A DNA stretch of 64,000 nt, taken from assembly GCA_030770425.1 (NCBI GenBank), contig JASJFT010000004.1, positions 124,001-188,000 of the forward strand, given 5' to 3'. The notes beneath the pieces are model-generated. The model was not told the DNA's origin. It searched no databases and worked only from the letters and a program-made list of their open reading frames with translations. A program made the position numbers and the translations under genes. Below are positions 20,024-32,099 of the stretch, one piece after another; position 1 is the stretch's first letter; the number at the start of each line of letters is the position of its first letter. Source of the DNA: Darksidea phi. Its lineage: Eukaryota > Ascomycota > Dothideomycetes > Pleosporales > Lentitheciaceae.

Positions 20024-21322
20024 ATGATCAGTTCACGCGGGAAGGCTTTGGCAGTATGGATTTCGGTCTTTACGGTGCTGGTAATTGCCAGTCTTATATT
20101 GCGATTCTTAGCATTGCGAAAGCAGAAACGTGCCCTCCGACCGGATGACTACTTGATTCTTTTTGCTACAATCAACATGCTGGCTTTGGAAGGTTGCACA
20201 TTCTGGGGTACATATCTTCTAATGTCTCTGGCCGAAGCACCACTAACCGGCGATGCAGCGATTCACAACGGACTTGGATTCCACGCGACGGAGTTATCAC
20301 TCTCGCAGCTGTCGGTGCAGTTCAAGGTACGACACCACTTTTTCCAATCGGTCGGGGGCTCTGCGCGGGTCGGGTGAATCCTTCGGCCATGCAAGGCAGA
20401 TTTCTCGCCTCGTTCCGCAGATGGAAGGTTGCTAACGGTTGGCAGTTGGAGTTTGCAGGCAATGTGACCTGGACGCTTTCCACCGTCTGCTGCAAGCTCG
20501 CGGTCCTGAACCTGTACCTCGTCATTTTTCACAGCCCCACTTTCAAGCGTGTAACTTGGGTGGTAATGGCAAGTTGCGTCGTCTATGCCGTCGTCCTAAT
20601 ACCTGTCTTCATTGCGGCGTGCAAGCCCGTGTCGGCCAGTTGGAATCCGCTCCTTCACGAGGAGAAATGCTGGCCGTGGATGTACCACTCACTTGCAGCG
20701 CTCACGCTCAACGTACTCCTCGACACGGCTATCGTCACAATGCCGCTCCCGGTCCTCTGGAAGGTCCAAATGCCAACGCGCAAGAAACTACGCGTCAGCG
20801 CTATGTTCAGCCTCGGTCTTTCGTACGTTACCCGCCCCAAATTCAAGAGTCCCTCATTTCGCGCCGCTAACACATACGCGCAGCATCGTCGCCATCATGT
20901 TATGGCGTCTTGGTACGACCGTGCAAGCGCTGGACGCACCTGCGGACTTCTCTTACGGCCTTTACACCGTAGCGCTGCAGTCGCTCCTCGAATTATGGCT
21001 AGGTCTCATCGCGACCAACTTCCCAACGATTGTGCCTTTGTTCCCGACGGTCATTCCTCCGCGTGTCAAGGAGTTCTTTTCGTCCAGTAGCGGCTCGAAG
21101 ACCAAGGGCGTTCCTGCACGGGGGGGCATTCACACGTTTGGAAGTAGTGGGCGGAATCCAAAGCGGGGGAGCTTCAACCTGCTCACGAACGATGATCAGA
21201 CGGAGTTGGATACCATGAGCCATGAGAGGGATGGTATTCATAGGGTGAGAGACATTGAAGTATCTATAGAGACGATTCCAAAGGTAACTCCGGTAGAAGT
21301 TTCTCCACGGCGAATAGTTTAG
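20024..21322 (+). CDS. SAT4-type rhodopsin-like membrane protein, three exons
   Basis: Exons 20024-20326, 20446-20822 and 20884-21322 sum to 1,119 bp (372 residues). Seven predicted helices cover residues 10-270. Hallmarks are LRPDDYLILFA near the N-terminus, NVTWTLSTVCCKLAVLNLY, AACKPVSASWNP, and LYTVALQSLLELWLGLIATN with NFPTIVPLFP. This is the fungal rhodopsin/SAT4 domain family, present in many secondary-metabolite clusters. Its role is unsettled; a sensor, receptor or transport-accessory function has been suggested. Both introns carry GCTAAC branch sites. The C-terminal 80 residues are polar and cytosolic. Another, decayed member lies at 33753-34740. Its place at the edge of the UbiA region suggests it may be the cluster's membrane component. 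Confidence 0.88.
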
Positions 21323-22055
21323 TTGAAATTTAGAAAGCTAGAACTATAAGGGTAACGACCCAAGTTTTATAAAAGAGGGTATACTATATACTACGAGTAA
21401 TAGCTAGAGCTCCCAACTCGGGCGTTCTTGCCGATGCCCCAGCTGCACTTCAACCGGCTGATGAACCACATTTTCCAGCCCCGCCTCCTCCAGCGCAGCC
21501 TTTAATGTGGAGTAGAACTTCCATCCGTATTCTATCATCTCAAGCATGCCGCGTGTCACGCTGTATAACTTCTTAATTACCGGATACGCATTCTTTTCCG
21601 AGATATCTAGCTTTATAAGCTTGACTGAGCCTGCTAGTTTTAGTAGCAATATCCGGAATCGGACGTTCCCCTATACTAGTAAGTCTAAGCCGCTGGTGGA
21701 TATAATTAAAGGAGCCGGGCTATTTACTAGGCTAGGTATTTAGAATATCTTAAACCTAGAGCTTTAGCCCTTCTAGACGTTCTTTAGGAACATACCGTTG
21801 GTAATATTAGTACTAATATACTCGTACTCTTTTTAGACGTAGTCTCGTAGGTCGGCAAGCTAGTTACCTTTTAAATATATATTAATAAGGAAATTCTAAG
21901 GTTAGATAAAGAGGGAGAGATAGTATTATCTACTATTACTAAGTCCTAAATTCTTAAGCTTAACTAAGATAGATTAACCGGTACGAAGACGAGCTTTCTA
22001 GTACTTTCTATAATAACCTTATATTAAGTAAGTTAATAGACCTTAGTTTTATAAG
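21323..22055. other. AT-rich RIP-mutated tract
   Basis: From 21340 the sequence is dense in TAG/CTA words with depleted CA/TG, typical of RIP. The short stretch 21404-21700 is less mutated but its frames are interrupted. It is probably a transposon relic; no terminal repeats could be defined. Confidence 0.5.
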
Positions 22056-23388
22056 TGTAATGGGCTAAGGCCCATTCGCGCTCCGTAGTATACGGAGCTG
22101 TCGTCACGTGGTTCCTGAGTAGTCGGGTCCACACCCAGAATCAGCGTTTCGTCCGGAGTCGGTTGTTCCGCTCCGATAGCTAGTATATATAGGAGGCTGT
22201 TCCGCAGGGATCAGTTCCTTACCTATCTATTCGTTTCTCCTCGCACTGTTATAGTCGGACTCTCCGTGCGCAGTCAGCTGTGTAGTAAGGACGGGGTCTG
22301 CCCCCTTATAGTAGATAGGTCAACCAGCCAGCTAGTCAGTTAGTCAGTCCCCGGAATCATGTCCAGCCAGAACCAGACCCCGATCGCCATGCTCGTACAG
22401 TAGTTACAGCAGGAGCTCCAGAACCAGCGCGTCGAGCTTCAGTCGCTCCAATTAGATCTCTCCGCTTCTTAGTCCCAGCTCTAGAGCCAGTATACAGAGC
22501 TAGTATCGCTCCGCGCTGCTCTCTAGTCTTTAGCCCCTCCATCCCGCCCCCGTCTTCTAAATCTACCTCGCTTTAATAGGAAGCCCCTAGCGCTCCGTAC
22601 GTAGCTCCTATCTATTAAAGTAAAGCTCCGTTTAGATTAGCTCGTAGGAGCTAATATATTGGATTATATTTAGGACCGACTAGAACCTACGTAGTAGGCG
22701 TCAGTCCTCTATCTCCGCCAGTCTACCGAGGAGTCTCTATTCTAGGACCCCGAGGCAATCTTCGATTTCTTCTCCTACCTTTATTATAACCCCCATAAAT
22801 AGTAGGAGGTAGTCTAGCGCTTCTCTTCGGTCCGTTAGTATAACGAAGAGTTATTAGTTACGTACCTAGCGCGTTTTAAATAACTAGCGTACGAAGTAAA
22901 GACTACCTCCTAGCCTAATATCTCCCAGATCTCCGCCCTCTACCGAGGGCTCTACTAGCCCCTCTACTAGTCTCTCGAAGAGTTATAGAACTCCCTATTC
23001 GAATTATTATACTCTAGGTATATAGAGCTAGTATAGAGCTTTAACTAGAGGTACTAGTAGTATTAGCCCCGCCTACGCCCTCCCCGACTAGTACCCGCTG
23101 GAGCTAATCGTATAAATATAGATCTAGTATACTTAGCTACCGCCCGTTAACCTTCCGCGTACTAGTCTCCCGCCCTATTTACGCTTCGTAGTATACGGAG
23201 CTATTACTAGTTATTTACCCGAAGCCGGTTATTTCGCTCCGATAGCTAGTATATATAGGAGGCTGCTTCGTAGGGTTTAGTTTCTTACCTATCTATTAGT
23301 TCTCCTTATACTATTATAGTCGGACTCTCCGTACATAGTTATCTATATAGTAAGATAGGGGTCAGCCCCTTATAATATCTAGTCTTTA
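22056..23388 (+). mobile_element. LTR retrotransposon remnant with gag, RIP-mutated
   Basis: The left LTR runs from about 22056 (TGTAATGGGCTAAGG) to about 22311. A diverged second copy of the same sequence lies at about 23172-23388, sharing CGTAGTATACGGAGCT, GATAGCTAGTATATATAGGA and AGTCGGACTCTCCGT. Between them a frame starts at ATG 22359 (MSSQNQTPIAMLVQ) with a Gln/Leu-rich gag-like coiled segment. It is closed by many TAG codons where CAG or TGG is expected, as RIP would produce. There is no protease, reverse transcriptase or integrase, so the pol region is deleted. The second LTR is more RIP-mutated than the first. Confidence 0.75.
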
Positions 23389-23649
23389 GTTATAATATCT
23401 ATAAAGTTTTATAAATATTTATACTAATTTATAAGATTTTCTATTATATAGTATTCTAAAAAGTCGTTTACTTATATAAATAAAAAGCTAGTAGTCTTAA
23501 ATAGCTTCGGAACACATAAGTACAGTACAGGTAAACGACCCCTCTTTGATGGTCATTCAAAACAGTTGAAACCTCTTGTTTCCTACAGTCTCTCACCCGT
23601 GTATATTTTCTGGGCTACACACGCGTTCAATACGCGCAGAATTTGACTT

Positions 23650-26600
23650 ATGCCACGTTGCTTGGCGTCGCTACAAGGAGATCTCGATAAAATGACCGAG
23701 GCAATCCGGTCAGAGCCGAAGGATGCTGAAAAAGTGGTGCCTGCGGCCGTTGCAACATCCTTTAATTGGCTTAGTTGGGATGCTCGCGTTAGGTGTAAGT
23801 TTCAAGGCCGACTAGCACTGTTCTGATAGAATCTTACTGGCATTTCTCGTCGTTGTAGGGCCATCGTATGGTAGTTACTCTCAATTCAGCCATCGTGCAA
23901 TTTCTGCCTTCGACTTTGGAGCCGATGGTTATGCCGGATCCTGCAATTACGGAGGAGAGTTGTTGCACCTCTCGGCCGCTTCAGAGAATCTAGGCCTGAT
24001 CTTCGCCCGCGGTGATTTTTCGAGCTCCATCTACTCCTCTATCGCACGAGCTCAAATGGAGTTCGGTGGCCCGTCTACTTTCGGCCTGAAGGTGTCAAGG
24101 AACCGAGTTGCGTATAATTCCGAAGACAACAAGACCCAGGGGTCTAGCTTCCGGTTAGGGGAAATGCTTGAGCGAGGTTGTTTCAACTACCGCTGGCCGC
24201 TCAATGAATACGCCCTTCTTCTGAATGAGGAAAAGCAAAACGAGGCAAAGCCGAGCATGGGAAAGGAAACCAACGGGGGAGCTAAGCGGGGGACCGAGAA
24301 GCCGCGTAAAACTAACCGGAACACGGAGGAGCGGGCCGAAAGCGAACGTAAGCCCGTACCCGTGAAAGAAGATGACAAGGAAACCGGCACTTGCACCATG
24401 TTTTCGTTCTTTAAAGATGGAATATGTTACCAAATTCTGCGAATTAGGCAAGGCAGTGGGGCTGAAGTCGATGCTCGCTACCCTTTCCCGGATCCAAACC
24501 AGATCGTCCTCACAATCGGGGGTCCGATTCTACTCCGGTCTCTGCAAACAACCAGAGAGCAGGATGAATCACCTAACAAAAGGAGCATCGAGAATCAATC
24601 CTCAGCCGATCAAGTGCGGTTCTTCGACCCCCGGAGCAATATCGGACTGGAGGCACGTATTTTCCAGCTACATGAAAATTACAGCAGAGAAGAGTACTCG
24701 TCCCTTGAATTGCATCAATCAACGCGCGTTGAGGACAATGGTGTCATTACAAATAAGCCGTCAGCACCAGGCTCATCGAAGGGCGCTCCCGGAGGTCCGG
24801 CCCCGCCCTGCGCATATAACGCGTTCGTGACGCTACCGTGCCAAAAACATCCACGCTGTGGGCAGGAAACGGCGACATTTATTGCTACCATTCGTCTGTT
24901 CGAAGGCAGCCGTAATGAGAAGCAAAAGCAGTGGCCCGCCATCCCTAAGTCGGTAGATGTATACAACTATGTAGGTGTCAGCCCATGGAGCCGTAGGGCT
25001 ACTGGTGTTATGTGGGAGGATATCTTTCTCGGGCGTCGCCTACGCACTGGCTCTGTACCGGAGACTACCGAAGTCAGTCTGATCGGACGATGTCTCGAGA
25101 AAATTTTGCAAGTCGATATTTTTCCCAAACCAAGCAAGTGCCGTAATTGCTTGGCTCTTGTAACAAACCACTTCGTCCTACCGACAATCCAATTCAGATC
25201 TCTGTTGTAAGTTTCTTACTCGGTACATCCGTCCGAAATAGCTGGGGAATTAGGACCGACCGTGCACTGCCGACAGCTGGAAAGTCCGATTTCTCACTAA
25301 AGTCTATAACTTTCTAGACCCCTTCCGGAAGGAACCCGGAAACAAGCGACCGACTCAAAACACGACCGGTCATGGCGGTATCGGGGGCGGGTACCTTGAT
25401 CTTTCGGGGTCTGAGGATAACGAGAAGAGACGCGTTGCCTCGAACGTAGAATTTCAGCTCGATCGTATCCGGACCACCATTGACAACGTCGTTCTCTTCT
25501 TGGTCGAGGTCCTGTTGGGCAATGATTCTCCTTCTGCCGCTATGCTGATGGCCAGAAATACGAAAGACAAGTCGGACAACTACTATATCATGATCACAAT
25601 CTGGTACGTTATCAGAAATTTCCCCGATCGTACATGGCAATTCGAGAGGTCCTTGAAAAAATTGAGCTTTGACGAAGCGGAGAGCCTCTTTCTTCAACTT
25701 GATAACCTCAGCTTCAAAGCGGAAAGTCCGGGCAAATTACCATTACTTCGGTGGTATCACTACGGATCGGTTCTGAGCCTTATCCAGCGTAGATACATTC
25801 CGGGCGACAGCCGTGGGCTGGTTGAAAACGTATATCGGCTTGGAAAGATCGCACAAATAGCTCTAGCGGCGAGGCTTTTGTCTAAGTCGCCTTACTCAGA
25901 CAAAGACGAGATCGTGGATCGACTGGCATTTCTGGCGCATGAACTAGGTCTAGAAAGGATTGAAGCCGACGTCGACACCATGGCATCTCTTTCTATTCAA
26001 CGTGTCAAACAACGAGAGTCCACAAGACACATCAACCCTGGATGGTTATCACAACACGAGGAGGGCTACATTTGTAGTCCGTGGGAAATTCATGCCCTCT
26101 GTCACAACAGCCGTCTCAACGCCCTAGCATTGGAGGACTACGATCCAGAAGACTGGAGAGCAAATACGCAGAGGATGGAGATCGAATCGTACAAAGTTAA
26201 AATCTACTACTTCCTCAACTCGGAAGCTACGCTAGTGTCTCGTTGGGAGAGATCGCATCTGAAAGCTCGCAGAGGCTGGCTTCGTTCAGAAGCAACTGCT
26301 GTTTTCGGGTCAACACGGTTGGATATCCATAAAAAGGTGGATGGCAACCGGTCGCCCACCCCCCAACATGGAACACAACTGGAGGGGGGAAAGAGAGATG
26401 TCATTGAAGAAGCCTGGCACATTCGGGCAGGGCTGAGTAATGCCTTGGAGGAAGCTGTGCACATGAGATCCCTAATGAGCTGCGGAGTTGACCAACTTAC
26501 AAATGTAGGTCCCCGGCCTATAGATTGGACGACTTACGCTCCGCCTCGTCAATATCACCCAGACAACTTCATTCGTTCACTCGAAGACACACCGCACCAT

Positions 26601-28898
26601 TATCGCTCCCCAGTTACCGACAAAATTGCCATACCCGACGCCATTCGTCGATATGCAGACCCCCCAGACGAGACGGGATTCGACATTCACGATATAAGGA
26701 AGACACTAGAGGAGATGCCCGGATCTGTCTCCGTATCAGATATCGTCGCCATTGGTCTAGGTTCCCCGGACGACCTGCCGATACACCCGGACCATCACAT
26801 TGTTGGCTCTGTTGAGCATACGTACTACGACCGCGAAAGGGTACCGGGATGCTTGTCTAAACGGTTGTCCAATAAAGAGCATGAGTTTTCAAATTGCAAG
26901 GGTGTTTCAGCAGGCAAAGAGAAGTTGGCCCAAGCCCTCTTCGACAGCGTAAGTACATGTAGATCTGATGGTTGCCGCCAAATGCACGTACTCGAGTTAA
27001 CAGCTCTACTCAGCTTGTTGACCAAGATGTGCAGCATCGCTTTCTGTAAGCCTTCGAAAGCCCATATTTGTGAGGTTGCATTAACTAATTTGAATGCAAG
27101 GATTGTGAGAGAAGGGATTGAAAAGCTTATACGACTTCTGGTCTATGTGATCCATCTGGAATCAGCAACATCTCTAAGCAATCATGTCCTCCGCACTGCC
27201 CAATTTTCGTGCCAGAAGGGGAGTACGTGGATCATGGGGATTACGTTGAGGAGCTGGCGGCGCGCCATCCACAATGCAGACAATATTGCAACCGCGCCCC
27301 AGCCTTCAAGCTCCGATACGGTTAGCGATAGCACTGTCGATCGCGCATGCTCATCATGGGATGGGAAGAAACCTCCCGCACGCAAGGGGGCGGAAGTGAA
27401 TCTGACAAAGGTTACCAAGGGTGGCTCCGTCAGAGCGGAGACGCGGGCCTCCAACGATGCAGACAATACTACAACCACATCAACGTCTTCCGATGCAGTC
27501 GCCCCAACATCTTTCCATCCCGATCTCTCTCCAGATGACGATATAATATCTATTCCAGCCGAGCTAAGAGGCACAAACCACGACTACAATGGGGACGAGT
27601 TTCATCTAGTCGTATCTTCAATCGTTCTATCTACGAATACGTTTGGAGACTTCAGCAAATGCACCATCATTTCTAAGAGCATTAAGGAAGATGATCTAGT
27701 CAAACTCATCGAGGCTTCTCGCAAGCTTTGGCTGAGATTCATCCACCAACCGCAGACGGCAAGATGCCTTGTGTTTTTGCTGGTACTGGGAATGGTGTGC
27801 GACGCGCTCGCCCTAGAATATGGGAATGCTATAAATCGTTTATCCTCCGCCGTGGACTTCAGGGTGAGTAGAGCTTTGGACACCCTCGCCTCACTTGATC
27901 CTGTATAGGCTAAGGCGGATACAGACCGTCTTCTTAGATGAGAAAGACCAGTGGCAGCGCGACCATAAATCCATTGACGAGTTCAAAGTAGGACTGTGGA
28001 GCTTAGACTCGTTACACAAGCTCCACAGTAGTCTGACTGCGAGTATACAGAGCATTCTCAAGGCGAGGGAGGAGCTCATGCAGCAGATCAAAGATGTGAG
28101 TTCATTTTCTACTTCGAGGCCCGCAATATTAGCATTGATAGATCTACTGATGGTTTCAGGGGGATGATAACAGAAGTGAACCCTTGCAGAGAATGTGTCA
28201 GGAATATGTAGGGGTTTTTGAAAGCACGCTAGTTAAGCTAACCACAGTGAACGTAAACCTGCAGCGTAGGATCGAGTTGCACGACCGTTACAAGGATGCG
28301 GTGAGTTTCTCATCGACTCTCCGTTTACTGATGGCATATTGATAACGATTTCAAGCTCTCGGCCGTCCTTGCGCTCAGGGACAGCCGTACCTCGCTGAAG
28401 CAGAACGATCTCTCCATCTCTCAGAACGACACTATTCGGATGCTGACTTATTTGACTATCGGGTACTTGCCGATGGGATTAATAGTGGTTAGTCTGTCCT
28501 GTTAAAGCTCCATGAGCTTAAATTCACCTGATATCTAGGCAATATTTGCCATACCGGGTGAACAACGGGTCGTTTTCCAACAAATGGGCACGGGCTGGTT
28601 CATCGGAGCCATCATCTTGATGTCTGTTGCCACGTACGTGGTGGCTGCTATCATCGGTTGTCTCTCTAGAAAGAAGAATTCGCCGCCGACTGAGAAACCC
28701 AACCCCTGGAAGCTGTTGAAGATATACTGGGATCGGCGTTCGCAGGGTTCCGCTGTCGCCAAGGATCCTGAAGGGAAGAACGTGACGCCTGGTCCACGGG
28801 AGTCCAAGAAGAGCCGTTCGCGTCGGCCCCCGAGAGGCGTAGATAATTCCGAGCCACCTGAAGAGGAAAAGGCGCTCTTCCCTGGAGATATAGTTTGA
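23650..28898 (+). CDS. Large CorA-like fungal membrane protein, seven exons
   Basis: Exons 23650-23794, 23859-25206, 25277-27863, 27925-28095, 28160-28300, 28356-28487 and 28539-28898 join in frame to 1,627 residues. The N-terminal ~450 residues contain CSYGGELLHLS-like (here SCNYGGELLHLS), GLIFARGDFSSSIY, LGEMLERGCFNYRWP and TGTCTMFSFFKDG. I associate these with a family of fungal proteins of unknown role. The middle is polar with a Ser/Thr-rich linker (about 1180-1280). The C-terminus has a coiled region followed by two helices, MLTYLTIGYLPMGLIV and WFIGAIILMSVATYVVAAI, in the arrangement of a CorA-type transporter. The GMN signature loop is absent (IFAIPGEQ instead), so magnesium transport is doubtful. 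The tail is basic and cytosolic. The start could lie further upstream. Confidence 0.85.
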
Positions 28899-30011
28899 CT
28901 GGGATAGGTATAAAAAGACGTCAGCCATAGGATGTAGGTAGGGTGTTGGCCTAGGAAAACTTAAATATCAAATTCAAGGATTGACTTATTATAATATACT
29001 AATTAGGGTTAGAACTTTATACAGCTATCTATTATCTCTTATTCTTATTATTATCTTAATAATATCTCTACTACCTTTATTACACCCTTCGCTATAAGTT
29101 AATAATAGATATTTATATAGTCTATCCTTGGCTTAGGCCGTTGTGTAAAATCTTTTATGTGACATTCTATTGTGTGCTCTCGTTCGGTCTTACTAACCAA
29201 CCAAGTATAGGAAAGGACCAGTATGCCACGACAATTTCCGCTACGTTAACGCCAAGCAACCAGTTCGACACCTGGTCATTTCGTGGAAACGTCCCATGGC
29301 TGCTGGTCCTGATCGGGGCTTGGCGGTTCCGCCGTTCGCCTTCGAGACGACCTGAGCAGTACGCGACAATCGTGTGTCTGAAGGGCCACCGCGCCTGTTC
29401 ACGTAAGGCTGTCGAACGCGCGAATTGTGTAAAATGATACGATCAACGCTTTTGCGTAACTCGGGTAGAGGACTGTACCTATATTTGTAGTTTTTAGATT
29501 TTAGCTTTATACCCCTGTGTGTTAAAAAACAATAATAATAATATAGTCTATCCTTTATCTAAGTTTTATAAAATAGCGAAATTGATTCTATTACTTATAA
29601 TATAAGTCTTTCTATTATAATAGAGGTTTAATATAAATTTTTATAAAATTTATAGATTAGAATAAATATATATACTACTTTAAAGAGTATATAAATTTAT
29701 AAAGTATAATAATTAGATATATAAATAAAATAAAATAGTTAAAACGAAATTTTAAGTAAATAACTATATAGAATAGAAGCTTCTTATACTAACTTTTAAA
29801 TAGATCTAGTATTAATACTACCTAGAATAAAAGTTAAATAATATATTCTTTTAGTACTAGTTAAGATAAAAGTATAAGTACTTAGAGATACAATCTCATC
29901 GGCCCTAAGAACAGTCCGGAGAACACACACACATACGCACACATCCCAGGAAACGATTAAAGATCGCCAACCAGCTGGGGGGATTCTGCTCGCAGGAATA
30001 ATTCATGCGCC
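28899..30011. other. AT-rich RIP-like tract
   Basis: Strongly AT-rich at 28960-29110 and again at 29500-29890, with TA-rich words and no frames. A less mutated island at 29130-29460 is open for 98 codons (29141-29437) but has no recognised motif. Probably old transposon sequence. Confidence 0.5.
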
Positions 30012-30671
30012 ATGAACGGTTGCTCAGAGATGCCCGCAATGAGATTTCGCGTACGCTGGAAAACTTTCCCCCCCACCCCCCCCGTTTCGGCTTCCTTTGT
30101 TACGCCACTCCGACACTCCCACATCCAAAGGCCTTCAAACACAACTAACGAATTAAAGGCTGGATCCCAGATACGTGCAAACATAGCTACGCCACGAGCT
30201 AAATACGACTCTAACAAGAAGAAGCTAAAGGTGCGTAGTGAAGACATCCTCACCAAGGTTGTAACAGAACACGTCCAGCAAGAGCATTTCAAGATGCGAA
30301 AGATTAAGCGGCAACTTCTAGCAGAAACTGTACGTTCACAAAGAAGTTCGCGAAGACGTACAAGCATCCTTCGGAGCTAGAAGATTTCATAGTCGTAACG
30401 CGGGCCAGAAAGAGCTAGACACCGCGTTTGCCGATGAAGATCCCGAGAAGCGCTTCTACAGCAACTCTCGCTACGAAGAAGACGGCGCCATCATGGCAAT
30501 CATGTCGTTGGTTGGCGATGGGAAGGTCAAGTTGGTGCCTCGCCTGCCGCTGGTCGACAATGAATTGTTGAGGTCCAACACTCGCCTGTCACCGGAGGTT
30601 TCTCAGGGAGTTCGCCGACGCCCTACAAAATGCAACTTCCATGCAGCACCCGAGTTCTCACGACTATAGCA
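30012..30671 (+). pseudogene. Possible decayed gene, frames offset
   Basis: A 122-codon frame (30012-30380) with a Lys/Arg-rich helical part (KVRSEDILTKVVTEHVQQEH) is followed, in a different frame, by open coding-like sequence without a start. That second part includes EVREDVQASFGARRFHS and YSNSRYEEDGAIMAIMSL, running to about 30670. The two parts could be one gene broken by a frameshift near 30330. No family was recognised. Confidence 0.25.
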
Positions 30672-31654
30672 CTGCCAATAATGCTCCAAAATTGATGAGA
30701 TCTGGCTCATTCGAAAGCGCGTGATCCGTTTGACAATTAGAGACTTTCTCCTATTTTATGAAGGTGGCGCGTTGTCACGTTTTGTTGCGGCGGAGCCTTG
30801 GTGGTGCATATGGTGGCAGTGCGCGGAGCAAATCTGGTTGCGCATCAAGCAATCCCCCCTTTTTTACTCTTTAATAGTGAATCTTAACTTAGAGGTAGTT
30901 ACATCGGCGTTGGTCCTGTATTTAGTAGACACATCGCCTTATCCAATATTTCGTTTAGTCTTGCGATATTGGCCGAAGTAATGCCACTCAGCCGAGGCTT
31001 TTTAGCCCACCGGCGCCACCCCGTTTCTGCACGTTCCCCGGAAAACAGTGCCGCCACCACTTCTCGGGATGTCCCTGGAGAATTCATTCCCACTTTCATC
31101 TTTGTATGTGCTAACCACTTCCTATGCCTGCTTGCAAGTGACGGTTACATTATGTTGTAGGAGATCGTCCGGTTATGAGCGGAGAGGAGGAGAACAAAGA
31201 GAAGATGGAAGGGAAGCCGTTCACAGCAATTAATAAAGCATACTCCATAGTGGACAACCCAGGGATACTAACATGGTTGGATATTTGAATGGCAGCTCTA
31301 CCCTTCTGCCGTGCAAGTATTAGTTGGGGCCCCTGGCATGGAACACTAACGATCCTCGCAAGGGATCACCCACTTTTTGAGTCAAGGGGAAAAAGGGACT
31401 TTACTGCCTGGTCGTGCGTCCGAGCCGGACCTCGGCGAAAAATAGATTCAACGCTTGTTTCAATACTCGCCAATAATGCTGGTTATCGGCCCACATCAAC
31501 ACGAGGGAGCAGTGGAGAACATGAGGTGCATGTAGCCACCACAATTCCTATATAACTGCCTTTCGCAAGCATTGAACGAATATATCATCACTAGCAATCA
31601 CTCGCATCTTTCGATCACACAACTTAACAGAACCCAATCAAAACATCAATCATC
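30672..31654. other. Intergenic, promoter of small secreted protein
   Basis: Only short frames without motifs. A pyrimidine/A-rich leader (31570-31654) precedes the start codon at 31655. Confidence 0.4.
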
Positions 31655-32099
31655 ATGCGTTTCGCCGCCACCACCCTCCTCGCCATCGCCGCCGGCGCCT
31701 CGGCCGCGGTGCTCCCCCGCTCCAAGATGGGCTCTTGGACCGCTCAAGTCACTCAGCGCGACGACGGCTACCAACACGTCCACTTTGAATTTACCTCTGA
31801 CGCCTACCCCGAAGTGCAGAGGTCCACCTGCCTTTACGACCCGACCCAGACGCCTGTTTACAAGAGGTGCGATAAGGCATCGGTTGACTTTGAGTACCGT
31901 GACGAAAGTAAGTCTCCAATTCAATAATTGATGTTGGGTTGGGTTTACTAACCTGTGAACAGCTCTCAAGATCTCCCAGGGCATCCAGCTCCCCTACCCC
32001 ATGACCGTTTTTGGTGAATCGAAGTTGGTCTTGGACCAGATTACCAACGCTGGGCACTTAGGTGAGACCACTGTGGAGGTCATCAAGGCTATTGCATAG
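31655..32099 (+). CDS. Small secreted protein, two exons
   Basis: Exons 31655-31907 and 31963-32099 give 129 residues. Residues 1-18 are a clear signal peptide (MRFAATTLLAIAAGASAA). The mature part is mixed alpha/beta in composition with two cysteines (C59 and C72) that could form one disulfide. It includes WTAQVTQRDDGYQHVHFEF and ends TTVEVIKAIA. The 55 bp intron has GTAAGT, a TACTAAC branch site and CAG. No known domain was recognised. Size and secretion fit an effector-candidate or a secreted structural protein, but only two cysteines and no known motif make this a weak inference. Neighbouring sequence is gene-poor and transposon-rich. Confidence 0.8.

Noticed and set aside
7630..21322. 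A PKS, NRPS, DMATS or classical terpene synthase core gene
   Set aside because: I looked through all frames in the region and saw no ketosynthase, adenylation, DMATS or DDxxD/NSE terpene synthase motifs.
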